Below are positions 1 to 6,979 of a stretch of DNA of 54,517 bases, piece by piece (the first letter of the stretch is position 1; each line of letters starts with the position of its first letter). The position numbers and the translations under genes are program-made. The stretch is from Candidatus Hodarchaeota archaeon (GTDB taxonomy: Archaea > Asgardarchaeota > Heimdallarchaeia > Hodarchaeales > YT1-039). The notes under the pieces were generated by a model. The model saw only the letters and a program-made list of their open reading frames with translations, was not told the origin of the DNA and did not search any database. The DNA lies in NCBI GenBank assembly GCA_016840025.1, contig JAEOTF010000261.1, forward strand, positions 1-54,517, given 5' to 3'.

Positions 1-359
1 GCATGCCAATTGGATCAGTATTAGTACTGGATGGTAAAATAATTGGCCGTGGAAGAAATCAACGCCATCAAAAAGGAAGTGTTATTCTTCATGCCGAAAT
101 GGACGCAATAGAGAATGCAGGAATATTATCACTTGAAGAATATCAAAGATCTGTGCTCTATACGACTCTTTCACCCTGTCTAATGTGTTCTGGAACCATT
201 GTTTACCTGCAAATCCCACGAGTAGTTATTGCGGATAATGAAACAAGCACGGGTGCGGAAGATTTCTTAAAATCTCATGGTGTAATCCTTGAATACCAGG
301 ACAGCAAAGAATGCAAAGAAATGTTATTTAAATATCAATCCCTTAATGTGATTCCGTGA
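1..359 (+). CDS. Fcy1-like cytosine/nucleoside deaminase (5' end cut by window)
   Basis: The visible part is the zinc-deaminase core. It has an HAE motif (zinc His and proton-shuttle Glu) in the stretch SVILHAEMDAIENAG and a PCxxC zinc motif in TTLSPCLMCSGTI. The surrounding text (GRGRNQRHQKGS, YTTLSPC, IPRVVIADN) follows yeast cytosine deaminase Fcy1 more closely than tRNA adenosine deaminase or dCMP deaminase, so hydrolytic deamination of cytosine to uracil in pyrimidine salvage is the best guess. The first visible ATG aligns with an internal PIG segment of Fcy1, so the true start and about 25-30 residues lie left of the window. A guanine-type or generic nucleoside deaminase remains possible. 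Substrate is inferred; the fold is certain. Confidence 0.85.
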   Translation, partial: MPIGSVLVLDGKIIGRGRNQRHQKGSVILHAEMDAIENAGILSLEEYQRSVLYTTLSPCLMCSGTIVYLQIPRVVIADNETSTGAEDFLKSHGVILEYQDSKECKEMLFKYQSLNVIP

Positions 360-441
360 ATGCAATAACGAGAAAATACTAGCAAAAATAAGAAGCGAGC
401 AAGAGTAAGAAAGACTTCGGAAAGCTTGGTATGGGGTAAAA

Positions 442-855
442 ATGGTTGGAATATCAGATTTAAAAGTCTTATTAGGATCGATGAATCCAGAACTTATTGA
501 TTGTGAATACATATTTAGTACAATATCAGAAAAAGACTTGTCATTGCTTAGAATAAAGCCTCTTCTCTTATTTAGGGAAAATGAAGGGATAACTATAATC
601 GTCAAGAAAGAAGATGCAGATAACTCTTCCATACCGTATGATACGTTATGGAGTCTTATCACTTTAAATGTTCACTCCGATTTGCAGGCTGTTGGCTTTT
701 TGGCTGTAATTACAAAGGAATTAGCAAAGGAAAAGATCAGTGTTAATGTAGTGTCGGCTTTTTATCATGATCATCTATTTGTACCCGTTAATAAGGCAGA
801 AAAGGCAATGGAAGTATTAAAAAATCTATCAAAGGAACTAAAACTAGATTTGTAA
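442..855 (+). CDS. ACT-domain protein (tandem ACT-like, amino-acid sensing type)
   Basis: A 137-residue protein built from two ACT-like halves. The second half (about residues 70-137) has the signature LITLNVHSDLQAVGFLA followed by SVNVVSAFYHDHLFVP, typical of small stand-alone ACT proteins (ACT_3/ACT_7 families) found in bacteria and archaea. These proteins are thought to bind amino acids, but no reaction is established for them. No catalytic domain is fused. It follows the deaminase by 82 bases on the same strand, with no strong ribosome site seen, and may be expressed alone. Family confident; ligand unknown. Confidence 0.8.
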   Translation: MVGISDLKVLLGSMNPELIDCEYIFSTISEKDLSLLRIKPLLLFRENEGITIIVKKEDADNSSIPYDTLWSLITLNVHSDLQAVGFLAVITKELAKEKISVNVVSAFYHDHLFVPVNKAEKAMEVLKNLSKELKLDL

Positions 856-975
856 CTTTTCCAGAATACCTCGGTAAATTTTTTGAATATTTTAAGCGTA
901 TTTTTATTACTACGGAGTATATGTGCACCTTTTTATGTTATTTAAAAGATATACCTATAAATAAGGTTTTCAGGC

Positions 976-1515
976 TTATTGGTCAAGGATAACGATCGTA
1001 CCTGCCATATGATCTCCAATTCGACGTCCTTCTTCATCAACAAGAACCATCAAGTAACAACAACAGGGATCAATGCAACCACAAACGCAATTTCTAATAC
1101 ATGATTGTTCACATGTAGCAGGCATTCCGGTTTCATAGTCTACTACACGCAGTCCAAATGCGCCTTTTCCATAAGATTGTCCTTCTCTAATACTATCCTT
1201 TGCAGTACCATACCAAATACCTGGACAATAGCAAAAACAACTGAGAATATTTGTTATACAGTCATCAATACAGTAAGCGCAACATCGTTCCAAGCAGGGG
1301 GCTTCTGTATATCGTAGATGGGGTTTATATTCAGGGGAAGCTAGGAAAGGAGGTGGTTGAGTGGGTTTGGGGGGATAAAGTTCTCTAGATCGGGTTGGTT
1401 CTCTAATAGATGGTTTATGTTTAGGAGCTGTAGTTGATGTAAGTCTAGTACCACAACTCCCGCAATAGATGCTATCTAATTCCACTTCGCTTCCACAATT
1501 AGGGCAATAAGGCAA
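976..1515 (-). CDS. Zinc-ribbon + cysteine-rich RDD-family protein
   Basis: Residues 4-21 form a zinc ribbon (C4, C7, C18, C21). A Pro-rich linker covers about 30-66. The C-terminal part follows the RDD consensus: an AYxID start, then EGQSYGKGAFGLRVVD, then GRRIGDHMAGTIVI at the end. In ordinary RDD proteins the segments between these motifs are transmembrane helices. Here they carry 16 cysteines in two clusters of eight (74, 78, 79, 82, 86, 93, 95, 97 and 135, 139, 143, 145, 147, 151, 152, 153), including CCC. This would suit metal binding, disulfides or lipidation. The start is TTG behind AGAGGAAG. It is convergent with the ACT gene and divergent from the thiolase. Function unknown. Confidence 0.75.
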   Translation of the reverse strand: MPYCPNCGSEVELDSIYCGSCGTRLTSTTAPKHKPSIREPTRSRELYPPKPTQPPPFLASPEYKPHLRYTEAPCLERCCAYCIDDCITNILSCFCYCPGIWYGTAKDSIREGQSYGKGAFGLRVVDYETGMPATCEQSCIRNCVCGCIDPCCCYLMVLVDEEGRRIGDHMAGTIVILDQ

Positions 1516-1892
1516 AATGAAGTCTTCCTCTCTATTAATTAGTGTGTTTGTTATATAGCTGTGTCAGTACTTAAATTTTATTAAATGCTTTGAGTTGTTA
1601 TGATAAATTGGGAGTGGATAAACAAAGTTTTTCCTAATTCTCCAGCTTATCTATATCTTTAGTTAATCTCTTCCTCTCAATTTGATAATTATAAAATAAT
1701 TTTTTGTATTTCTTTGGATTGTATAGTTTAATCTCCACATTGATTCTTATTGCTTATATAATCCTGATGAAATTAAAATAATTATGTTCGTGTAAGAATA
1801 CACATGAGTGTTTATTAACATAAATAAAATCTCTATACAGTTAATATCGTAAAAACACAAAAATTTGAAATGAGAAATAGGTAGGATGAGAC
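1516..1892. promoter_or_regulatory. 377-bp divergent intergenic region with a candidate TATA box
   Basis: AT-rich spacer between the divergent RDD-type gene and the thiolase gene. TGCTTATATA at 1751-1760 resembles an archaeal TATA box for the thiolase direction; a start about 25 bases downstream would leave a leader of roughly 105-110 bases. A purine-rich stretch AGGATGAG at about 1883 precedes the GTG start at 1893. No RNA gene or decayed ORF was recognised. Confidence 0.35.
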
Positions 1893-3143
1893 GTGAGGAA
1901 TAGGGTCTGTATGGTAGCTGGCGCTACTACACCATTTGATTATGGACCAACTGGATTCGAGTCGATAGAAGAGGGAGCGGTGATGACTTTGCGTGAAATT
2001 CGTCAGGATGTTCCTGACTTTTCAATGCGTGATATTGACTTTGTAGTCTACTCACACTTCAGTGTGCATTTTGGTCATCAATTAGCTCCCGAATGGATCA
2101 TTCATGACCATCTAGGGCTAGTTGGAGTCCCTCATATTAGAGCGGAGAATGGCGGAAATACTGGTGGGTCAGCGCTATATGCCGCGTGGTTAGCAGTGAA
2201 ATCGGGACACCATCAAGTTGTTCCTGTTATTGGCTGGGAAACGATGGACAGTGTTTCTCAAAGCCAGGGTAGTGAATTTATAGCCATAGCTGCAGATATG
2301 CGATATGAATTGATGGTTGGTGGGATTTATCCTATTTTCTATGCCGCAATGGCCTGGAAGTGGATGAAGGACAATAATGTTACAGAAGAAGATGTTGCTA
2401 GAATAGCTGCAAAAAACCGAAATAACGCTATGGAGAATCCAAAAGCCCAATGGTATCGGAATGAGCATAAGTATCTTACCGTAGATGATGTGTTGAACTC
2501 AAGACTGATCAGTTGGCCAATCAAGAAATACGATTGCTGCTTGATGACTCGTGGGGTTGCTACAGCGATTATATGCTCAGAAGAATACGCTAAGAAAGTG
2601 GCTCCTGATAATTATGTAGTGATAGACGGTATCGGACTTTCAAGCTGTACGATTAGAGCCGGTGATCGGCTAAACTTCCCGGGTTGGACCGAACGATACG
2701 GTGCTGGTTATCCTGAAATGACCGAATTTGCTGCTTGTCGAAACGCAGCTGATGCAGCTTATAAAATGTCAGGGATAGATAATCCTCTAAAACAAATTGA
2801 TGTAATGGAGATTCATGATGCTTTCTCAACATCCGAAGCGCAGATCTACAAAGCGCTTTATCTATGTGATAAAGATAATGTCGCTCAATTCATTCGTGAT
2901 GGAGTCGGAGAAGTCGACGGTTCATTACCTATTAATCCAGGTGGGGGACTCCTGGGTTACGGGCATCCGGTAGGTGCAACAGGCGTTATGAGCCTTACCG
3001 AGTGTTTCTATCAATTAAATGATATGATTAATAAGAAGCATCTAAGTAAAAAGGGTCAGGTTCCTGATGCAGAAGTGGGATTAATCAACAGTCATGCTGG
3101 GACCGGAACTAGCATTTCTAATTTCATTATTAAGAAACCTTAG
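1893..3143 (+). CDS. SCP-x-type thiolase-like protein lacking the nucleophilic Cys
   Basis: A 416-residue thiolase-superfamily protein of the archaeal/SCP-x (lipid-transfer) type. It has EIHDAFSTSEA (the HDxF site), GYGHPVGATG with the catalytic His near 358, and a glycine-rich C-terminus near 399. The usual nucleophile motif CATG/CASG reads GNTG here (Gly88 in place of Cys), and the late Cys position reads NSHAGTG. It may therefore not make an acyl-Cys intermediate. Known Cys-less relatives that partner DUF35 proteins include Ltp2-type retro-aldolases, so C-C bond cleavage or condensation by another mechanism is possible. The start is GTG; an in-frame ATG lies six codons on. It is followed 11 bases later by its DUF35 partner, so the two are almost certainly one complex. 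Confidence 0.85.
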   Translation: MRNRVCMVAGATTPFDYGPTGFESIEEGAVMTLREIRQDVPDFSMRDIDFVVYSHFSVHFGHQLAPEWIIHDHLGLVGVPHIRAENGGNTGGSALYAAWLAVKSGHHQVVPVIGWETMDSVSQSQGSEFIAIAADMRYELMVGGIYPIFYAAMAWKWMKDNNVTEEDVARIAAKNRNNAMENPKAQWYRNEHKYLTVDDVLNSRLISWPIKKYDCCLMTRGVATAIICSEEYAKKVAPDNYVVIDGIGLSSCTIRAGDRLNFPGWTERYGAGYPEMTEFAACRNAADAAYKMSGIDNPLKQIDVMEIHDAFSTSEAQIYKALYLCDKDNVAQFIRDGVGEVDGSLPINPGGGLLGYGHPVGATGVMSLTECFYQLNDMINKKHLSKKGQVPDAEVGLINSHAGTGTSISNFIIKKP

Positions 3144-3154
3144 GAGGAATCGAG

Positions 3155-3811
3155 ATGACAGAGCACATTAAAAAACCGAAGTTTACCAAAAAATTTGATT
3201 ACCGCCCAGAAGGAGTAGCTGAGACTGGTTTCGCGTTTGTAGGGCATGAGATTTCTGAAGATGGAACACAAATTAACCATAAGCTACACTACGATCAATT
3301 ATATACCTTAAGACACGGAAGTAACAGTAAACATTTCTTAGGCTTTCTAGAAGGTAAAATTTACGGAACGAAATGTCCTAAATGTGGTGATAAGTTTTTT
3401 CCACCACGAATTTCTTGTTGGAATCTCGATTGTGATCTAGCAGAATGTGAATGGGTTGAACTAAAACATGAAGCCTATGTTCATACCTATACTATCGCAG
3501 GTTGGTCAGGAAGGTCTTCATTGACAAGACTCCCCATTGTATTGGTGTATGGAGTCGTCGATGGTTGTAAAGTTGCTGTTGCTCACGAGCTTCATAGGAT
3601 TGATCCTTGGGATGTAGAGTTCAATATGCTACTAAAAATCGTTTTTAAACCGAAAGAAGAGCGAACAGGAACAATATCGGACTGGTGGTTTGAACCTGCA
3701 GATGATTGGCAACCTTCACCCATGAACCCTGAAAAAGATCGGATTAAAAAGCTTGTAGAACCTGTTTACAAATGGGTGGAATCACTGAAGGAAAAACAGG
3801 CAAATTTATAA
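3155..3811 (+). CDS. DUF35 / OB-fold zinc-ribbon partner of the thiolase-like protein
   Basis: A 218-residue acyl-CoA-associated DUF35 protein. A zinc ribbon (C74, C77, C88, C93, in GTKCPKCGDKFFPP) is followed by an OB-fold stretch with HTYTIAGWSG and LPIVLVYGVVDG. The region before the ribbon and a C-terminal tail of about 60 residues make it longer than minimal DUF35 proteins. In archaea such proteins form complexes with thiolases (for example with HMG-CoA synthase), and in actinobacteria with Ltp2 aldolases. A strong ribosome site (AGGAGG) overlaps the end of the thiolase gene 11 bases upstream, so the genes are co-translated. Binding role inferred from family and neighbour. Confidence 0.88.
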   Translation: MTEHIKKPKFTKKFDYRPEGVAETGFAFVGHEISEDGTQINHKLHYDQLYTLRHGSNSKHFLGFLEGKIYGTKCPKCGDKFFPPRISCWNLDCDLAECEWVELKHEAYVHTYTIAGWSGRSSLTRLPIVLVYGVVDGCKVAVAHELHRIDPWDVEFNMLLKIVFKPKEERTGTISDWWFEPADDWQPSPMNPEKDRIKKLVEPVYKWVESLKEKQANL

Positions 3812-3830
3812 TTTAGTGCAGGAAAGATCG

Positions 3831-3851
3831 TTTCTTCTTTTCTTTTTTTTC
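3831..3851 (+). terminator. T-rich archaeal terminator after the thiolase/DUF35 pair
   Basis: About 20 bases downstream of the DUF35 stop lies an almost pure pyrimidine tract (TTTCTTCTTT then TCTTTTTTTT), without an obvious hairpin. This matches oligo-T-dependent archaeal termination. Confidence 0.55.
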
Positions 3852-4029
3852 TAATTACGTCTTATGGATCTCTCTAGATATCTTTATGGAAGGAAAAGAG
3901 AATAGCTTTTACAGTTTATATGAACAAAAACCAATATTTTTGCATGTTTTTGACTATTTTCCTGCACCATTTTACAAAAAAGGAAGAAACTTAAAGAGTT
4001 GAAACATATTTATCTGAAGGAGATAAACA

Positions 4030-4356
4030 ATGTCATCATCTTTCCGTTCTATCATTGATACACTTGATGTAATTCTGATTATTCTAACATACTTACTCCT
4101 TGGCTTTCTTATCTCATTTGCTTCTGATTGGGAAGGTATTCTCCTAATAGGAGTTCTCCTATGGTTTTTTGATATGCTCCCAGAATGGTTGAGCTATATT
4201 TTCATCGTTGGTTTTCTTGTTGATTTTATTGAGGAAGATTTAGCCCTACAGATCTTTACTGTTCTACTTGGAATCTGGATTCTACTTCTTTGTGCAAATA
4301 TAGCATTAAGAATCCTGGAATACCTTTCAAATAAAGAAAACGCAGAGAATTTTTGA
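4030..4356 (+). CDS. Small three-helix membrane protein, unknown function
   Basis: A 108-residue protein with three hydrophobic stretches (about residues 12-32, 36-65 and 73-97), separated by short acidic loops (SDWEG, DFIEEDL). The C-terminus is short and polar. A clear ribosome site GAAGGAG sits about seven bases before the ATG, supporting a real gene. No family recognised. It is 277 bases upstream of the first actin-family gene on the same strand, but the repeat-rich gap suggests separate transcription. Confidence 0.65.
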   Translation: MSSSFRSIIDTLDVILIILTYLLLGFLISFASDWEGILLIGVLLWFFDMLPEWLSYIFIVGFLVDFIEEDLALQIFTVLLGIWILLLCANIALRILEYLSNKENAENF

Positions 4357-4461
4357 ATCCAGCATTATTAGGGATATTTGAACCAAAATTGGTAATTATA
4401 AGTTAACAACTCCAAATAATAGTTGTAATTGAAGAAATATATTCCAAAAGGGGATTAAGTT

Positions 4462-4578
4462 GGGTTTGTTATAAATTTCATATTGATATCGATGATATGA
4501 AACCTAAAAACAGTAATCATTAAATGTTAGGTTTATAACATATCAGACGAAAACTTCAACACATGAGGTTAAAAACCT
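4462..4578 (+). promoter_or_regulatory. Repeat-rich control region upstream of the actin-family cassette
   Basis: Three inverted repeats sit within 117 bases. TTTCATAT (4476-4483) pairs with ATATGAAA (4495-4502). AAACCTAA (4500-4507) pairs with TTAGGTTT (4527-4534). AGGTT (4566-4570) pairs with AACCT (4574-4578). The core GGTT(T) occurs five times, counting both strands (4463, 4500, 4529, 4566, 4574). TTTATAA at about 4532 could double as a TATA box. A ribosome site AAGGAG lies about 11 bases before the ATG of the next gene. It could be an operator or a centromere-like site bound by a protein from the cassette. Confidence 0.45.
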
Positions 4579-4632
4579 TAATAATAGATCTAAAGTAATT
4601 ATCACATTAATCCAGAAGGAGTTTCTTCTAAA

Positions 4633-5907
4633 ATGTCAATGAAAGGTATCCACGGCATTCTTGTTTGTGATGTAGGTACAAGTGATGTGAAAGCAAGTGT
4701 ATATTATCTAGAGGGTAGCGCAGCTAATCAATGGGAATCTAACTTGACTTTCAAGAACGAAATCACTAAAATAACCGACAAAGATGTTAGACAGATGCAA
4801 GCGACGGGACAAGAAGTTCCTGAAATATTCCGATTTGAAGGAAAGCATAAATTATTCACACCTTTGGAGTTGGGCAAGCTAACGATGTTCGGAACTCCGA
4901 TGGATGTCTTGGATGGAGCTACACATACGGATACTAGCTACTTACATGCGTCATACATGCATATATGCCAGAAATTAACTCAAGAATTTAAGATGGCGAA
5001 TAAAGTAGGATTTGGATTAGATAGCAAACCTGAAAGACGAAATTGGGGTGTTTTCTCGACAATAACACAGTTTGATCCCAAAAGAAAAGTCAAAGAAGAA
5101 GAATTACTCAATCTCCATAAAAAAATCATCACGGATTTAGGTTTCGGATATTTTTATGCTCGTAACCAAACAACTTTAAGTGTTATTGCTAACGGAACGA
5201 AAATCAAACAAACCAATCCCGAAATGGACTGCATTTTAATCGATGTGGGAGGTGGGGATATGAAAGGATTTGGATTAGTCACGGAAGTTATTTCTGGAAG
5301 ACCCCAAATGGTTCCTTTACCGGGTTCTATGCGACGAGAGACTCTTGCAGGTAAACGAATCGAAGATTTTTTTGTGGAGAATGCTAGAGAACTTGTCAAA
5401 CGTGGTGGAGAACTACGAAATACTACACCTTTCCTAAATTACTTGTATGGTAAGTCAGGTAGAGCTTGTGGTGTCAAATGTCATGACACCTCGAAGAATG
5501 ACTTTCTTAAGAATCCACCTCCAATGAAAATACTTCGAGAAGAAGTTAAAGTACCTGAAAAGTTGCGTGCTACACCAACAATGTTATTTGAACCTGAAAA
5601 CTATAATTTACCCGATCTAAACGGTATACAGACGGTTTGTGATCAAATTATCGAAGAAGCAGAGGTGCAAGGGTCATCTGCGGAGAGCTTATTGAAATGT
5701 GTGCTTCTTGTCGGGGGCACCGTTAAGTATCATAATGTTGTTCCACGTATGGAAGAAGAATTACGAAAATTATATTCGGGAATTCGGGACATTAATGTCG
5801 TTTTAGCGGATGTTCCTAAATATTCTGTAGTAGTAGGTCAGCGATTAACTCTGAACACTGTTTTACGGAAGCAGAGATTCTTTGATGTATTTGAAAAGAT
5901 TAATTAG
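4633..5907 (+). CDS. Divergent actin-family ATPase (first copy)
   Basis: A 424-residue actin-fold protein. Phosphate-1 loop CDVGTSDVK at 12-20, phosphate-2 loop LIDVGGGDMKG at 202-212, and adenosine motif LVGGTVKYHNVVPRMEEE at 359-376. Between them, NQTTLSVIANG (178-188) aligns with the QAVLSLYASG segment of eukaryotic actin, placing Q179 at actin's hydrolysis-promoting Gln137. LAGKRIEDFF (238-247) matches actin's LAGRDLTDYL. LFEPENY (318-324) sits where actin has LFQPSF. This ties it to the actin/Arp/crenactin family rather than Hsp70 or FtsA. It is far from the very actin-like Lokiactins. It probably polymerises with ATP. It heads a one-strand cassette with a coiled-coil protein 58 bases downstream. 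Partner role inferred from gene order. Confidence 0.88.
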   Translation: MSMKGIHGILVCDVGTSDVKASVYYLEGSAANQWESNLTFKNEITKITDKDVRQMQATGQEVPEIFRFEGKHKLFTPLELGKLTMFGTPMDVLDGATHTDTSYLHASYMHICQKLTQEFKMANKVGFGLDSKPERRNWGVFSTITQFDPKRKVKEEELLNLHKKIITDLGFGYFYARNQTTLSVIANGTKIKQTNPEMDCILIDVGGGDMKGFGLVTEVISGRPQMVPLPGSMRRETLAGKRIEDFFVENARELVKRGGELRNTTPFLNYLYGKSGRACGVKCHDTSKNDFLKNPPPMKILREEVKVPEKLRATPTMLFEPENYNLPDLNGIQTVCDQIIEEAEVQGSSAESLLKCVLLVGGTVKYHNVVPRMEEELRKLYSGIRDINVVLADVPKYSVVVGQRLTLNTVLRKQRFFDVFEKIN

Positions 5908-5965
5908 GTAAAAGGCATTTGTCGGCAGATTCTTCATGAATATTAAATAAAATGTGGTATAAACT

Positions 5966-6415
5966 ATGGCTCAACAAAATGAAGTTCGTGGCAGACGTGT
6001 GGGCCCTCCTGAAAGAGAACGAAAAACACCTTCTCAACTATCAGCTTTGATTGGGATACCGCTCATGGAATACGTGGACGAATTACCAGGTAAAAATCGC
6101 ACTGAAAAAGTTAAAAGGATCATTGTTGAACATAGAGCTTCTAAACATGTACGCCAACGTATGGATCAGCATGACCGAATCCTTAGCCAAATTCGAGATA
6201 GAATGAACGATTTAACGACAACTCTTAGCAAATTGATGGAAAACGTTTCTCAAATTGAGAATAGATTAGCATCTGGGCAGTTCGCAGTAGTAGCTGCGGG
6301 ACAACCAGTAAGTGGAACACCTGCTCCTGCGACAGCTACTGGAACAACTTCAAGAGAAGTAGGAATGAGCGGAGAAACTGCTGAAGAAGAAATGGAATTT
6401 CTAATGGGATTATAG
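5966..6415 (+). CDS. Small possible RHH-like + coiled-coil protein, candidate actin adaptor
   Basis: A 149-residue protein without a recognised family. Residues 1-23 are basic and polar. Residues 24-57 (SALIGIPLMEYVDELPGKNR, then TEKVKRIIVEH) read like a short strand, helix, GKNR turn and second helix, the layout of a ribbon-helix-helix DNA-binding motif. Residues 60-103 are a heptad-like coiled coil (RMDQHDRILSQIRDRMNDL...). Residues 104-135 are a flexible Ala/Pro/Thr/Gly linker, and the end is an acidic peptide EEEMEFLMGL. An acidic/hydrophobic C-terminal tip is a plausible filament-binding peptide, as in ParR-type adaptors. No ribosome site is evident; it sits 58 bases after the actin-family gene. 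The RHH reading is an inference from pattern only. Confidence 0.65.
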   Translation: MAQQNEVRGRRVGPPERERKTPSQLSALIGIPLMEYVDELPGKNRTEKVKRIIVEHRASKHVRQRMDQHDRILSQIRDRMNDLTTTLSKLMENVSQIENRLASGQFAVVAAGQPVSGTPAPATATGTTSREVGMSGETAEEEMEFLMGL

Positions 6416-6431
6416 GAGAGTTGTATCAAAG

Positions 6432-6872
6432 ATGGCTAAAAAGAAAACAAAATCCAAAAAACCACCTAGATTGGACGGACTCAGGCTGGTTGAAGAAGAA
6501 GTTAACAAATTGTTACAAAAATTGACAGAAAGTAATATCTGGAAACAAGAAAACATCGATAATGTTGCGTGGGTTTTTAGAGAACCGGTTGTAGGAGCTT
6601 CAAAAGAAGAGTCACATTCTGTTTTAAGCAAAGAAGTATTGCATATCGAACGTAAAAAACTAGCTGATGGATCTGTTCAAGAAATTTTCCGTACAACAAG
6701 GGTTGTATATCTAACTATACTAAATGATCAATCGGACAGGTATAAACTAAGATTCATCGTCCAAGATAAGAATAGTTATGACACAGGAACCATTCGAGAT
6801 ATGTTTACCCGTAAAAATGCAGATAGTCTTCGTGATGAAGTCCTTAACGCATTAGGCCACTTAGTTAGTTGA
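6432..6872 (+). CDS. 146-aa conserved-looking unknown in the actin cassette
   Basis: No family recognised. The N-terminus is strongly basic (KKKTKSKKPP), followed by a helix-prone stretch (about 16-40) and a beta-rich middle (EIFRTTRVVYLTILND, YKLRFIVQD). The C-terminus ends with a helix (SLRDEVLNALGHLVS). The size and alternating strands suggest a compact alpha/beta fold. Only 16 bases separate it from the coiled-coil gene, with AGGAG overlapping that gene's stop, so the two are co-translated. It could bind nucleic acid through the Lys-rich tail, or the filament; both are guesses. Confidence 0.6.
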   Translation: MAKKKTKSKKPPRLDGLRLVEEEVNKLLQKLTESNIWKQENIDNVAWVFREPVVGASKEESHSVLSKEVLHIERKKLADGSVQEIFRTTRVVYLTILNDQSDRYKLRFIVQDKNSYDTGTIRDMFTRKNADSLRDEVLNALGHLVS

Positions 6873-6893
6873 TAACAATATAGATAATCAGGG

Positions 6894-6913
6894 GTTGGTA
6901 AATATCTACCAAC
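6894..6913 (+). promoter_or_regulatory. Perfect inverted repeat before the second actin-family gene
   Basis: GTTGGTA (6894-6900) and TACCAAC (6907-6913) flank AATATC, in the 107-base gap between the 146-aa gene and the second actin-family gene. AT-rich sequence follows, so this could be an operator for a second promoter or a weak hairpin. A T-rich run lies at about 6941-6950 and a GCGGAGAAG ribosome site sits before the GTG start. Confidence 0.4.
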
Positions 6914-6979
6914 TTTAATAACAATAAGAGACCAATTAGTTCTTTTTTCTTAACTTAAGCAAAAAAGCGGAGAAGCGTC

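Noticed and set aside
324..662. Leftward 112-aa open frame
   Set aside because: Lies opposite the deaminase end and ACT-domain gene; no protein features, so a shadow frame.
1893..3143. HMG-CoA synthase-type mevalonate operon, suggested by thiolase plus DUF35
   Set aside because: No HMG-CoA synthase gene lies next to the pair and the thiolase lacks its catalytic Cys.
4633..5907. Hsp70, FtsA or sugar kinase instead of actin family
   Set aside because: These share the three ATP motifs, but QTTLSV, LAGKRIEDFF and LFEPENY segments align with actin in order and spacing.
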